64,000 bases of DNA from Pseudomonas umsongensis (GTDB lineage Bacteria > Pseudomonadota > Gammaproteobacteria > Pseudomonadales > Pseudomonadaceae), in the NCBI RefSeq assembly GCF_002236105.1, contig NZ_NIWU01000010.1:54357-118356 (forward strand), in the 5' to 3' direction. The stretch's first letter is position 1. Every line of letters begins with the position of its first letter. Below are positions 17,124 through 25,152 of the stretch, piece after piece. A model generated the notes under the pieces. That model was not told the origin of the DNA, ran no database searches, and worked only from the letters and a program-made list of their open reading frames with translations. The translations under genes were made by a program, and so were the position numbers.

Positions 17124-17190
17124 GCTTTCGCGAGCAGGCTCGCTCCCACAGAGGAGATCTATTGTGGGAGCGAGCCTGCTCGCGAAGCTT
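17124..17190. repeat. REP-like inverted repeat (family A)
   Basis: Near-perfect 28-base arms (17123-17150 and 17163-17190) of the GTGGGAGCGAGCCTGCTCGCGAA unit lie between the convergent ends of uraA and hemH. They directly abut the hemH stop codon and may double as terminator for both genes. Confidence 0.9.
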
Positions 17191-18216
17191 TTAAAGCACC
17201 AGCGGTGCTCGTTCGCACAACGCACTCAACGCCTTCGCCCACTGCGGATCATCGTTGAGGCACGGCACCAGCACCAACTCCTCCCCTCCCGCTTCGCGGA
17301 ACTGCTCCAGCCCCCGATCACCGATTTCTTCCAGCGTCTCGATGCAATCGGCCACGAACGCCGGGCACATCACCAGCACCTTTTTCACGCCGCTTTTGCC
17401 AAGCTCATCCAGGCGAGCCTCGGTGTAGGGTTCAATCCACTTGGCGCGCCCAAGGCGCGACTGGAACGACACCGACCATTTGCCATCCGGCAATCCCATG
17501 CGCTTGGCGAATTCGGATGCCGTGCGCAGGCATTGGGCGCGGTAGCAGGTCGCCAATACTTCTGGCGAAGCGGTCTGGCAGCAATCAGCGCTTTTGAAGC
17601 AATGGTGACCGGTAGGGTCGATCTTGCTCAGGTGCCGCTCCGGTAATCCATGGAAGCTCAACAACAGGTGATCGTAACCCTGCAGCAAATACGGCTTGGC
17701 GCTGGCCACCAGCGCGTTGAGGTATTCCGGTTGATCGTAGAACGGCTGGAGAATCGAAAACTGCACATCCAGCCGCTTCTCGCGCACCACTCGCTTGGCC
17801 TCCTCGATCACCGTGGTCACGGTGCTGTCGGCGAACTGTGGATAAAGGGGTGCGAGAGTGATCTTCCTGTGACCCTGGGCCGCCAGGCGTACCAACGTCG
17901 ATTCAATCGATGGCTCGCCATAACGCATCGCCAATTCCACCGGGCCGTGATGCCACTGCTCAGTCATGGCCTGCTGCAGGCGACGGCTGAGCACCACCAG
18001 CGGCGATCCCTCGTCCCACCAGATCGATGCGTAGGCATGCGCCGACTGTTCGGGACGCTTGATCAGGATCAGCGAAACCAGCAAGCGTCGCACCGGCCAT
18101 GGCAGGTCGATCACATACGGGTCCATCAAAAATTGATTGAGGTAACTGCGCACATCCGCCACCGAAGTGGAGGCTGGTGAGCCCAGGTTGACCAGAAGCA
18201 ACGCGTGATCGGTCAT
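17191..18216 (-). CDS. hemH: Ferrochelatase
   Basis: 341-aa enzyme inserting Fe2+ into protoporphyrin IX, the last step of heme synthesis. The active-site motif LLSFHGLPERH (about residues 190-200) and the later GWVADCIETLEE-like block (here AFVADCIETLEE) are present. The ATG at 18216 is chosen since MTDHALLLVNLGSP is the usual family start. The gene follows the epimerase gene by 13 bases on the same strand, so they are probably co-transcribed. Confidence 0.95.
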   Translation of the reverse strand: MTDHALLLVNLGSPASTSVADVRSYLNQFLMDPYVIDLPWPVRRLLVSLILIKRPEQSAHAYASIWWDEGSPLVVLSRRLQQAMTEQWHHGPVELAMRYGEPSIESTLVRLAAQGHRKITLAPLYPQFADSTVTTVIEEAKRVVREKRLDVQFSILQPFYDQPEYLNALVASAKPYLLQGYDHLLLSFHGLPERHLSKIDPTGHHCFKSADCCQTASPEVLATCYRAQCLRTASEFAKRMGLPDGKWSVSFQSRLGRAKWIEPYTEARLDELGKSGVKKVLVMCPAFVADCIETLEEIGDRGLEQFREAGGEELVLVPCLNDDPQWAKALSALCERAPLVL

Positions 18217-18229
18217 GCAACGTCCTATT

Positions 18230-19132
18230 TCAAAGGCGGCTGGAAAGGTCGTCCAGGGCCGCGCGCAAATCAGTGAACTGGAAAGTGAATCCCGCTTCCA
18301 GCAAGCGAGTCGGTACTGCCTTCTGGCCGCCCAGCAACAACAATGACAATTCACCCAGGCCTACCTTTAATACCAGGGCCGGCATGGGCATGAACGTCGG
18401 GCGATGCAGCACGCTGCCCAACGTCTTGGCGAATTCTCGGTTGCGCACCGGTTTGGGCGCGCAGGCATTATAAGGACCACTGGCGCTTTGCCGGTGCAGA
18501 AGAAAATCAATCAGGGCGATCTGATCGTTGATATGGATCCACGGCATCCACTGCCGGCCACTGCCGATAGGCCCGCCCAGTCCCAGTTTGAACGGTATCA
18601 ACAGGCGCGACAAAAAGCCGCCCTCTGCAGACAACACCAGCCCGGTACGAATGAAAATCACGCGAATACCCAAACCTTCGGCGCGCTGGGCAGTTTCCTC
18701 CCAGGCAATGCATAACTGACTGGCAAAATCATCGATGACCGGTGGTGAGTCCTCAGTCAGTTCGCGCTCACCGCCATCGCCATACCAACCGACCGCGGAC
18801 CCAGAAATCAGGACCGGCGGCTTCTGTTCACGACTTTCGAGCCATGCCAGCAGGGTTTCAGTCAGGGTGATGCGGCTACTCCACAATAGGGCTTTGCGTT
18901 TGTGGGTCCATGGGCGATCGGCAATGGGGGCACCGGCCAGATTGACGATGGCGTCGAGCGGGTCTTGTCCGATTTCTTCAAGCCGCCCGATGCCGCGCAC
19001 TTGGGCGCCGCAGATCTTGGCGACCTTTGCAGGCGTGCGGCTCCAGACCGTAAGACGATGTCCTTGACTCAACCAGTGCCGGCAGAGCTGACGTCCTATC
19101 AAACCAGTACCGCCGGTCAGCAATATGTGCAT
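18230..19132 (-). CDS. TIGR01777 family NAD-dependent epimerase-like oxidoreductase (YfcH/SDR39U1)
   Basis: 300-aa atypical short-chain dehydrogenase of the YfcH/SDR39U1 family. The Rossmann motif is TGGTGLIG (6-13), with the family NLAGAPIADRPWT block (about 68-80) and GWYGDGGERELTED (114-127). The C-terminal DUF1731-like segment is present. The reaction is unknown. It precedes hemH in the same unit. Divergent from it is the FAD oxidoreductase of the putative light regulon. Confidence 0.85.
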   Translation of the reverse strand: MHILLTGGTGLIGRQLCRHWLSQGHRLTVWSRTPAKVAKICGAQVRGIGRLEEIGQDPLDAIVNLAGAPIADRPWTHKRKALLWSSRITLTETLLAWLESREQKPPVLISGSAVGWYGDGGERELTEDSPPVIDDFASQLCIAWEETAQRAEGLGIRVIFIRTGLVLSAEGGFLSRLLIPFKLGLGGPIGSGRQWMPWIHINDQIALIDFLLHRQSASGPYNACAPKPVRNREFAKTLGSVLHRPTFMPMPALVLKVGLGELSLLLLGGQKAVPTRLLEAGFTFQFTDLRAALDDLSSRL

Positions 19133-19276
19133 GACTTCTTCCTCGCGTGGCGTTTTACCCTGATCACTAGTCTATTTTTATAAGCAAGGGATCTTTTGGT
19201 ATCGGGTAGGCTCTGTGTTTAACAATAGGCCAAGCTGTCAGAACGAGAACGCTGAAAGTTATACCAAAAAACAATA

Positions 19277-19310
19277 TTGTACAGGTTTCAACCCCGGCGT
19301 AGTCTGTACA
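19277..19310 (+). promoter_or_regulatory. Putative LitR-type operator and promoter of FAD oxidoreductase
   Basis: Two TGTACA boxes lie at 19278-19283 and 19305-19310. The first overlaps a candidate -35 (TTGTAC, 19277-19282) and the second a candidate -10 (TAGTCT, 19300-19305) with a 17-base spacer. The extended word TGTACAGGTTT is shared with the downstream operator at 20438. Regulation by the MerR protein encoded at 21425 is inferred. Confidence 0.55.
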
Positions 19311-19330
19311 GACAGGTAAACGAGGCCCTT

Positions 19331-20317
19331 ATGACTGTACCTATCGCAATCATCGGCACCGGCATTGCCGGACTCTCAGCCGCACAAGCCCTGACCGACC
19401 TGGGGTATGTCGTGCAACTTTTCGATAAAAGCCGCGGCAGTGGCGGACGCATGTCGAGCAAGCGCAGCGATGCGGGTGCCCTGGACATGGGCGCGCAATA
19501 TTTCACCGCCCGCGACCGTCGTTTTGTCACCGAAGTCCAGCGCTGGCAGGCCCGTGGCTGGGTCGCCGAATGGACACCGCAGCTATACACCTTCCATGGT
19601 GGCCGGCTCGATCTGTCGCCGGACGAGCAGACGCGCTGGGTTGGCACCCCGCGGATGAGCGCCATCACCCGATCCCTGCTGGGCGACCTGGAAGTGCATT
19701 TCGCCTGCCGGATCACCGAGGTGTATCGCGGCGAAGAACACTGGCACCTGCAGGATGCCGAAGGCTTCACCCATGGTCCGTTCAGCCATGTGGTCATCGC
19801 CACCCCGGCACCCCAGGCAACCGCGCTGCTGGCCTCCGCGCCAAAACTCGCTGGCGCCGCCGCCGGGGTAAAAATGGACCCTACCTGGGCCGTTGCACTG
19901 GCGTTCGAGACCCCCCTGGAAACACCAATGGAAGGCTGCTTCGTGCAGGACAGTCCGATTGACTGGCTGGCTCGTAATCGCAGCAAACCAGGGCGCGACA
20001 ACACCCTCGACACCTGGGTGCTGCACGCCAACAGTGCCTGGAGTCGCCAGCATATCGACTTGCCCAAAGAAGCAGTGATCGAGCAATTGCACGGCGCGTT
20101 CGCCGAGCTCTTGCACGATGCCATGCCCGCACCCAGCTTCAGCCTGGCCCACCGCTGGCTCTATGCCCGCCCTGCCAGCAGCCATGAGTGGGGCACCCTG
20201 GCTGATGCGGACCTGGGCCTGTATGCGTGCGGCGACTGGTGCCTTTCCGGACGCGTCGAAGGTGCTTGGCTCAGCGGCCAGGAAGCTGCCCGACGCTTGC
20301 ATGCACACTTGCAGTGA
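19331..20317 (+). CDS. FAD-dependent amine oxidase/renalase-like oxidoreductase
   Basis: 328-aa NAD(P)/FAD-dependent oxidoreductase. The N-terminal FAD motif is IGTGIAGLSAA (8-18), followed by the DKSRGSGGRMSSKR arginine-rich segment typical of the renalase-like / COG3380 family and a C-terminal FAD-contacting GDWCLSGRVEGAWLSG. Substrate is unknown. Such a gene is often found with photolyase in pseudomonads. Here its promoter carries TGTACA boxes like those of the next operon, so light or stress induction is likely. Confidence 0.82.
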   Translation: MTVPIAIIGTGIAGLSAAQALTDLGYVVQLFDKSRGSGGRMSSKRSDAGALDMGAQYFTARDRRFVTEVQRWQARGWVAEWTPQLYTFHGGRLDLSPDEQTRWVGTPRMSAITRSLLGDLEVHFACRITEVYRGEEHWHLQDAEGFTHGPFSHVVIATPAPQATALLASAPKLAGAAAGVKMDPTWAVALAFETPLETPMEGCFVQDSPIDWLARNRSKPGRDNTLDTWVLHANSAWSRQHIDLPKEAVIEQLHGAFAELLHDAMPAPSFSLAHRWLYARPASSHEWGTLADADLGLYACGDWCLSGRVEGAWLSGQEAARRLHAHLQ

Positions 20318-20369
20318 ACTGCATTAGACCGAGTTGAAGGCTGGTAACCGTAGGAGCCGCCAACAATCC

Positions 20370-20443
20370 TGTACAAACAGTTTGACTTGTACACCTTTGA
20401 ATCTATGATGAACCTATGTTGTACAGACTTTCAGCTCTGTACA
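20370..20443 (+). promoter_or_regulatory. Operator array (four TGTACA boxes) and promoter of DUF523-merR-phrB operon
   Basis: Four TGTACA boxes occur as two pairs, 20370-20375/20388-20393 and 20420-20425/20438-20443, each pair with a 12-base gap. A good promoter overlaps them: TTGACT (20382-20387), 16-base spacer, TATGAT (20404-20409). Box 2 sits inside the spacer and boxes 3-4 just downstream, where a bound repressor would block transcription. The MerR-type regulator encoded within the operon is the likely binder (autoregulation). Confidence 0.65.
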
Positions 20444-20465
20444 GGTTTAGATTCCGAGGTGTTCG

Positions 20466-21425
20466 ATGCCCCTGCCCCCTGCCAAACCGAAAATCGCCAT
20501 CAGCGCCTGCCTGATGGGTTTTGACGTGCGCTACAACGGCGGGCACAAGGCTTCTCGCCTGTGCATCCAGGTCCTCAGCGACTATTTCGATTTCGTCCCG
20601 ATCTGCCCTGAAGTCGCCATCGGCCTGGGCACCCCGCGCCAGCCAATCCGCCTGGTAGGGGATGCGGATGCACCTCAGGCCGTCGGCACTGTCGACCGCG
20701 AGATCAACGTTACCCGGCCGCTGGCGGACTATGGTCGGCACATGGCGGCGGAACTTGACGATATCTGCGGTTACATCTTCATGCAGCAATCCCCTTCCTG
20801 CGGCCTGGAGCGGGTCAAGGTCTACCACGTCAATGGCGCACCGCAGAAGGGTGGTGGCCGGGGCATCTACGCCCAAGCGTTCTGTGCCCAGCAAGGAGAC
20901 TTGCCGGTGGAAGAAGACGGTCGGCTGAACGACCCGGTGTTGCGAGAAAACTTTATCACCCGTGTATTCGCCTACAGCGCCTGGCAACAGTTGTTGCACG
21001 AAGGCCTGAGTCGCCGTGGATTGACAACATTTCACTCGCGCTACAAGTACCTGCTGATGGCCCACAACCCGGTGCAATACAAAACGCTCGGCAATTTGCT
21101 GGGCAACATGGGGCAGACCGACCCGAAAGAGCTCGGACCACGCTACTTCAGCCTGTTGATGGCGGCCCTGAAGCAATGCGCAACCCGCCGCACCCACACC
21201 AATGTCTTGCAGCACCTCTGCGGTTACCTGAAAAAAGCCATCAGCGCCGAGGACAAGAAAGAGGTGCAAAACCTCATCGGGCAATACCGCCAAGGCATCG
21301 TGCCGCTGGTGGTGCCGCTGACGTTGCTCAAGCATCACTTTCGCCAGCATCCCGACCCGTACATCGATCAGCAGGCGTACCTGCAACCCCACCCGGAAAA
21401 TCTCAGCCTGCGAAATGCAATCTAA
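20466..21425 (+). CDS. DUF523 and DUF1722 (YbgA-type) domain protein
   Basis: 319-aa protein with an N-terminal DUF523 domain (about residues 5-150, with ISACLMGFDVRYNG and conserved Cys in SPSCGLERVKVY) and a C-terminal DUF1722/YbgA domain (about 190-305, with FHSRYKYLLMAHN). In E. coli ybgA lies next to phrB. Here the same linkage holds, with the regulator gene between. Biochemical function is unknown. It is first gene of the operon and its stop codon overlaps the regulator start by one base (TAATG). Confidence 0.88.
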   Translation: MPLPPAKPKIAISACLMGFDVRYNGGHKASRLCIQVLSDYFDFVPICPEVAIGLGTPRQPIRLVGDADAPQAVGTVDREINVTRPLADYGRHMAAELDDICGYIFMQQSPSCGLERVKVYHVNGAPQKGGGRGIYAQAFCAQQGDLPVEEDGRLNDPVLRENFITRVFAYSAWQQLLHEGLSRRGLTTFHSRYKYLLMAHNPVQYKTLGNLLGNMGQTDPKELGPRYFSLLMAALKQCATRRTHTNVLQHLCGYLKKAISAEDKKEVQNLIGQYRQGIVPLVVPLTLLKHHFRQHPDPYIDQQAYLQPHPENLSLRNAI

Positions 21426-22366
21426 TGAAATCCCGACTCGACAGCAGCGCCAGCGAAGACTTTGGTGCCGACTTCAAGAAGGCCCTGGATGATGGCTGGC
21501 TGCCGATTCGCGAAGTTGCCCGGCAGACTGGGGTGAACGCCGTGACACTGCGAGCCTGGGAACGTCGCTACGGCCTGATCGTGCCGCACCGCACGCCCAA
21601 GGGGCACCGGCTGTTCTCGGCTGAACATGTCCAACGTATTCTGACGATTCTCACCTGGCTCAACCGCGGCGTGGCCGTCAGCCAGGTCAAGCAACTGCTC
21701 GACACGCCGCAGGCTTTCAGCGAACTCGTTGAAAACGATTGGCAAGTGTTGCGCAATACCCTGTTCACCGCCGTCACGCAGCTGACCGAACGCCCCCTGG
21801 ACGACACCATCAACCAAGCCATGGCGTTGTACCCGCCGCGCACCCTGTGCGAGCAGTTACTCATGCCCCTGCTGGCGGAGCTGGAACAACGCTGGCAAGG
21901 CCAGTTCGGCACGCAAATGGAGCGAGGATTTTTTTACTCCTGGCTCAGAAGCAAATTTGGCGCGCGCCTCTACCACAACAACCGCCAGTTACACGGCGCG
22001 CCACTGCTGCTGATCAATCAATCGGATCTGCCACTCGAACCTCACGTGTGGCTCACGGCCTGGTTGATCAGCAGTGCCGATTGCCCGGTGCAAGTGTTTG
22101 ACTGGCCATTGCCCGCCGGTGAACTTGCGCTGGCTGTCGATCTTCTGCAAGCACGGGGCGTGCTGCTTTATTCCAGCAAAGCCATAAAACTTTCAACATT
22201 GCCGAAACTTTTAAACAGCCTCAGTTGCCCAAAAATGATCGTCGGAGCGACGGTGTGCATCCACCACACCGAGTTGTGCGCAATAACTTCCGAAATCAGT
22301 GACCTGTACCTGGCCGACAGCCCCTTGGCGGCGCACCAGGCACTCGTTCAACGGGGGCTCATCTAA
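21425..22366 (+). CDS. MerR family regulator, class II LitR-like (no B12 motif)
   Basis: 313-aa regulator with an N-terminal MerR helix-turn-helix (residues 26-95, including the typical LRAWERRYG 42-50 and TPKGHRLF 57-64) and a C-terminal region aligned in layout with the cobalamin-binding half of CarH/LitR. I see no DxHxxG B12-ligand motif. Class II LitR proteins of pseudomonads also lack it and, from published work as I recall, respond to blue light through a short LOV protein. It overlaps the DUF523 gene and precedes phrB. A role as dark repressor of this cluster is inferred. Confidence 0.85.
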   Translation: MKSRLDSSASEDFGADFKKALDDGWLPIREVARQTGVNAVTLRAWERRYGLIVPHRTPKGHRLFSAEHVQRILTILTWLNRGVAVSQVKQLLDTPQAFSELVENDWQVLRNTLFTAVTQLTERPLDDTINQAMALYPPRTLCEQLLMPLLAELEQRWQGQFGTQMERGFFYSWLRSKFGARLYHNNRQLHGAPLLLINQSDLPLEPHVWLTAWLISSADCPVQVFDWPLPAGELALAVDLLQARGVLLYSSKAIKLSTLPKLLNSLSCPKMIVGATVCIHHTELCAITSEISDLYLADSPLAAHQALVQRGLI

Positions 22367-22400
22367 TGGCGTTTGTTCAATGAAACGGGCGAACACAACA

Positions 22401-23846
22401 ATGCAATTGATCTGGCTGCGCAGCGACCTGCGCCTGCATGACAACACCGCCCTCTCGGCCGCGGCAGCCCGTGGCCCGACCGTGGCGGTGTATCTATTGA
22501 GCCCGGAGCAATGGCGCGAACATGATGATGCCCCCTGCAAAGTGGACTTCTGGCTGCGCAACCTGCAGGCGTTGAGTGGTGCGCTGGGCCAGTTGAACAT
22601 TCCCCTGCTGATCCGCCATGCCCCACGCTGGGATGACGCACCGGCAGTGCTGCTCGAGTTGTGCCGGCAATTGCAGATCGATGCGGTGCATCTCAACGAG
22701 GAATACGGCATCCACGAAACCCGCCGCGATGCAGTGGTAGCCCAGGCCCTGAAAGCCGAAGGCATCGAGGTCCATGACTATCTCGACCAACTGCTATTCA
22801 AGCCCGGCAGTGTGCTGACCAAAACCGGTAGTTACTTTCAGGTCTTCAGTCAGTTCCGCAAAGTCTGTTATGAACGACTGCATCATTCACTGCCCAGTCT
22901 GGTACGCACACCACTGGCGCAAACCGCACTGAATATTGCCAGCGACGCCATCCCGACGCAGGTCGAAGGGTTCGACGCCCCCCCGGAGAGCCTGCGTGAG
23001 CTGTGGCCGGCCGGTGAAGACGAAGCCCGGCGCCGTCTCGACAGTTTTACCGACATACAGATCGACTACTACCAGAGCGAGCGCGACTTTCCGGCAAAAC
23101 CCGGCACCAGCCAGCTCTCGGCCTATCTGGCCGCCGGGGTGATTTCGCCCCGCCAGTGCCTGCATGCCGCGCTGCAAAGCAACCAGGGCGAGTTCGAAAG
23201 CGGCAAGGTCGGCGCCATCACCTGGATCAATGAACTGCTGTGGCGCGAGTTCTACAAACACATCCTGGTGGGCTACCCGCGGGTTTCTCGTCACCGTGCC
23301 TTTCGCCCGGAAACCGAAGCCCTGGCGTGGCGCAACGCCCCTGAAGAACTGGCCGCCTGGCAGCAGGGCCGCACCGGTTTGCCGATCATCGACGCAGCCA
23401 TGCGCCAACTGCTGGAAACCGGCTGGATGCACAATCGCCTGCGCATGGTGGTGGCGATGTTCCTGACCAAGAACCTGCTGATCGACTGGCGCGAGGGCGA
23501 ACGCTTTTTCATGCGCCACCTGATCGACGGCGACCTGGCCGCGAACAACGGCGGCTGGCAATGGAGTTCGTCCACCGGCACCGATTCGGCGCCTTATTTC
23601 CGTATCTTCAACCCGCCGAGCCAGTCGGAAAAATTCGACGCCGAAGGCTTGTTCATCAAGCACTGGCTCCCGCAACTGTCGGGGCTCGATAAAAAGGCTG
23701 TGCATAACCCGGCGCATCTTGGCGGTTTGTTCGGCGTGGCAGGTTATCCGGCGCCGATCGTCGACCTGAGCACCTCCCGCGCCCGCGCCCTGGCTGCCTT
23801 CAAGAATCTGCCGTCGCGGCAGACTGCCGGGAGCCTCCATGAATAA
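22401..23846 (+). CDS. phrB: Deoxyribodipyrimidine photolyase (CPD photolyase)
   Basis: 481-aa class I cyclobutane pyrimidine dimer photolyase, using FADH- and blue light to split UV dimers. The N-terminal antenna-binding domain starts MQLIWLRSDLRLHDN. The C-terminal FAD domain shows RTGLPIIDAAMRQL, WMHNRLRMVVAMFLTKNLL and the WQWSSSTGTDSAPYFRIFNP region with the electron-transfer tryptophans. An upstream in-frame ATG at 22380 is an alternative start. It lies in the LitR-controlled operon, which fits light induction. Confidence 0.95.
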   Translation: MQLIWLRSDLRLHDNTALSAAAARGPTVAVYLLSPEQWREHDDAPCKVDFWLRNLQALSGALGQLNIPLLIRHAPRWDDAPAVLLELCRQLQIDAVHLNEEYGIHETRRDAVVAQALKAEGIEVHDYLDQLLFKPGSVLTKTGSYFQVFSQFRKVCYERLHHSLPSLVRTPLAQTALNIASDAIPTQVEGFDAPPESLRELWPAGEDEARRRLDSFTDIQIDYYQSERDFPAKPGTSQLSAYLAAGVISPRQCLHAALQSNQGEFESGKVGAITWINELLWREFYKHILVGYPRVSRHRAFRPETEALAWRNAPEELAAWQQGRTGLPIIDAAMRQLLETGWMHNRLRMVVAMFLTKNLLIDWREGERFFMRHLIDGDLAANNGGWQWSSSTGTDSAPYFRIFNPPSQSEKFDAEGLFIKHWLPQLSGLDKKAVHNPAHLGGLFGVAGYPAPIVDLSTSRARALAAFKNLPSRQTAGSLHE

Positions 23847-23922
23847 CCTCCTGCAGCGTCTCTATGAACACCAGATGGAATTTGGCCGGGCGACTGGCTT
23901 TCTGCAAAGGAGAATGGGATGA
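23839..23922 (+). CDS. Possible 27-aa peptide between phrB and SDR gene
   Basis: A 28-codon open frame starts within the last bases of phrB (ATGAATAA overlap) and ends at a TGA that overlaps the ATG of the SDR gene (ATGA). It encodes MNNLLQRLYEHQMEFGRATG and seven more residues. It may be a coupling peptide that keeps ribosomes on the message, or a chance frame. No homologue is recognised. Confidence 0.3.
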   Translation: MNNLLQRLYEHQMEFGRATGFLQRRMG

Positions 23923-24701
23923 ATCTTACCCCTCCACGACGATACTGGTTGACCGGTGCGAGTAACGGCATTGGCGCCGCGCTGGCTGAAGAAATACTCA
24001 AGAGCGGCGCCCACCTGGCTGTTAGCGCCCGCTCGCTGGCCCCACTGAAAGTCTTGTCCCTGCGTTACCCCGGAAAAGTATTGGTGGTCGCTGGTGACTT
24101 GACCAACAGCCAGACAGTACGTGAAATCGGCGAACGGATTGCTCGGGACTGGGGCTCTCTGGACACCGTGATCCTTAACGCCGGCACCTGCGAATACGTC
24201 GATGGCAAGCAGTTCGACGCCTCGATCATCGAGCATGTGGTGCGCACCAACCTGCTCGCCAGCAGCTTCTGCATCGAAGCCGCGTTGCCATTGCTGCGCG
24301 CTGGTACCGCACCGCACCTGGTGGGCCTGGCCAGCTCGGTGACTTACCTGCCACTGCCCCGCGCCGAAACTTATCGCGGCTCGAAAGCCGGGATGCGTTA
24401 CCTGTTCGAATCCCTGCGCATCGACCTCGCACCGGAAGGGATCGAAGTCACAATGGTCAATCCCGGGTTCGTCCAGACGACACTGAACGGGAAAAATGAT
24501 TTACCCATGCCACTCTCCTGGAAGGCAGGGAAAGCTGCGCAGCACATCTTCCACGAAATCAGGAGCCGACCACTGGAGATCGCGCTGCCGGGGATGCTCA
24601 TGTCCACCCTATGGCCGCTACCGAAAATGCTCGACCGGACGAAGCTGGCGATTGGCAAACGCATGGTTCGCAGCAGCCCGCCAATCATGGATCAGTTGTG
24701 A
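23919..24701 (+). CDS. Short-chain dehydrogenase/reductase
   Basis: 260-aa classical SDR with cofactor motif TGASNGIG (12-19), the NAG motif (87-89), catalytic Ser139/140 and Tyr152-x-x-x-Lys156. Substrate is unknown. It is the last gene of the putative light-regulated operon, 72 bases after phrB, with AAAGGAG before the ATG. SDR genes of this kind accompany photolyase in other pseudomonads. Confidence 0.88.
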   Translation: MNLTPPRRYWLTGASNGIGAALAEEILKSGAHLAVSARSLAPLKVLSLRYPGKVLVVAGDLTNSQTVREIGERIARDWGSLDTVILNAGTCEYVDGKQFDASIIEHVVRTNLLASSFCIEAALPLLRAGTAPHLVGLASSVTYLPLPRAETYRGSKAGMRYLFESLRIDLAPEGIEVTMVNPGFVQTTLNGKNDLPMPLSWKAGKAAQHIFHEIRSRPLEIALPGMLMSTLWPLPKMLDRTKLAIGKRMVRSSPPIMDQL

Positions 24702-24786
24702 TCGAAAGACTTGCAGCGGATGCCAGCGACTGAGCGTCCGTCAGAGCTTTCACACGGTGCCGGCTGACTGCCTTACACTGCGCGCC

Positions 24787-25092
24787 ATGAAAAACATCCC
24801 TCACCTACAAATCGCCACCCCCGCGGTGACCTGCTCGACTTGTGCAGCCTGCTGCTGCCAGCTCGAAGTCATGCTGATCACCGATACCGGCGTGCCCGAG
24901 CGATTCATCGACACCGATGACTGGGGTGGAGAGGTCATGTTGCGCCTGGACGACGGCTGGTGTGCCGCGCTGGATCGCAACACGATGATGTGCACCATCT
25001 ACGAAAAACGCCCGCTGATCTGCAGGGAATTCGAGATGGGGGCGGCGGAATGCATCGAAGAGCGCCAAGGGATTTCGACGGCGTATCGCTGA
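24787..25092 (+). CDS. YkgJ family cysteine cluster protein
   Basis: 101-aa protein with the YkgJ-type metal-binding pattern: C-x-x-C-x-x-C-C-C near residues 16-24 and further cysteines in MCTIYEKRPLICREF and AAECIEE. Members of this family are thought to bind zinc or an Fe-S cluster. Function is unknown. A possible -10 (TACACT) lies 7-12 bases before the gene's short leader, so it may have its own promoter. Confidence 0.8.
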   Translation: MKNIPHLQIATPAVTCSTCAACCCQLEVMLITDTGVPERFIDTDDWGGEVMLRLDDGWCAALDRNTMMCTIYEKRPLICREFEMGAAECIEERQGISTAYR

Positions 25093-25099
25093 AACTCAA

Positions 25100-25127
25100 T
25101 GTGGGAGCCAGCAGGCTAGCTCCCACA
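25100..25127. repeat. Short REP-like hairpin (family A variant)
   Basis: TGTGGGAGC (25100-25108) and GCTCCCACA (25119-25127) form a hairpin. It diverges from the other family A copies in its loop. It lies between the convergent ykgJ-like and pagL genes. Confidence 0.75.
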
Positions 25128-25152
25128 GGGTATGTTGCTCAGACATTGATCC

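Noticed and set aside
15750..17225. 491-aa minus-strand frame opposite uraA
   Set aside because: His/Gln/Arg-rich antisense translation typical of GC-rich membrane-protein genes.
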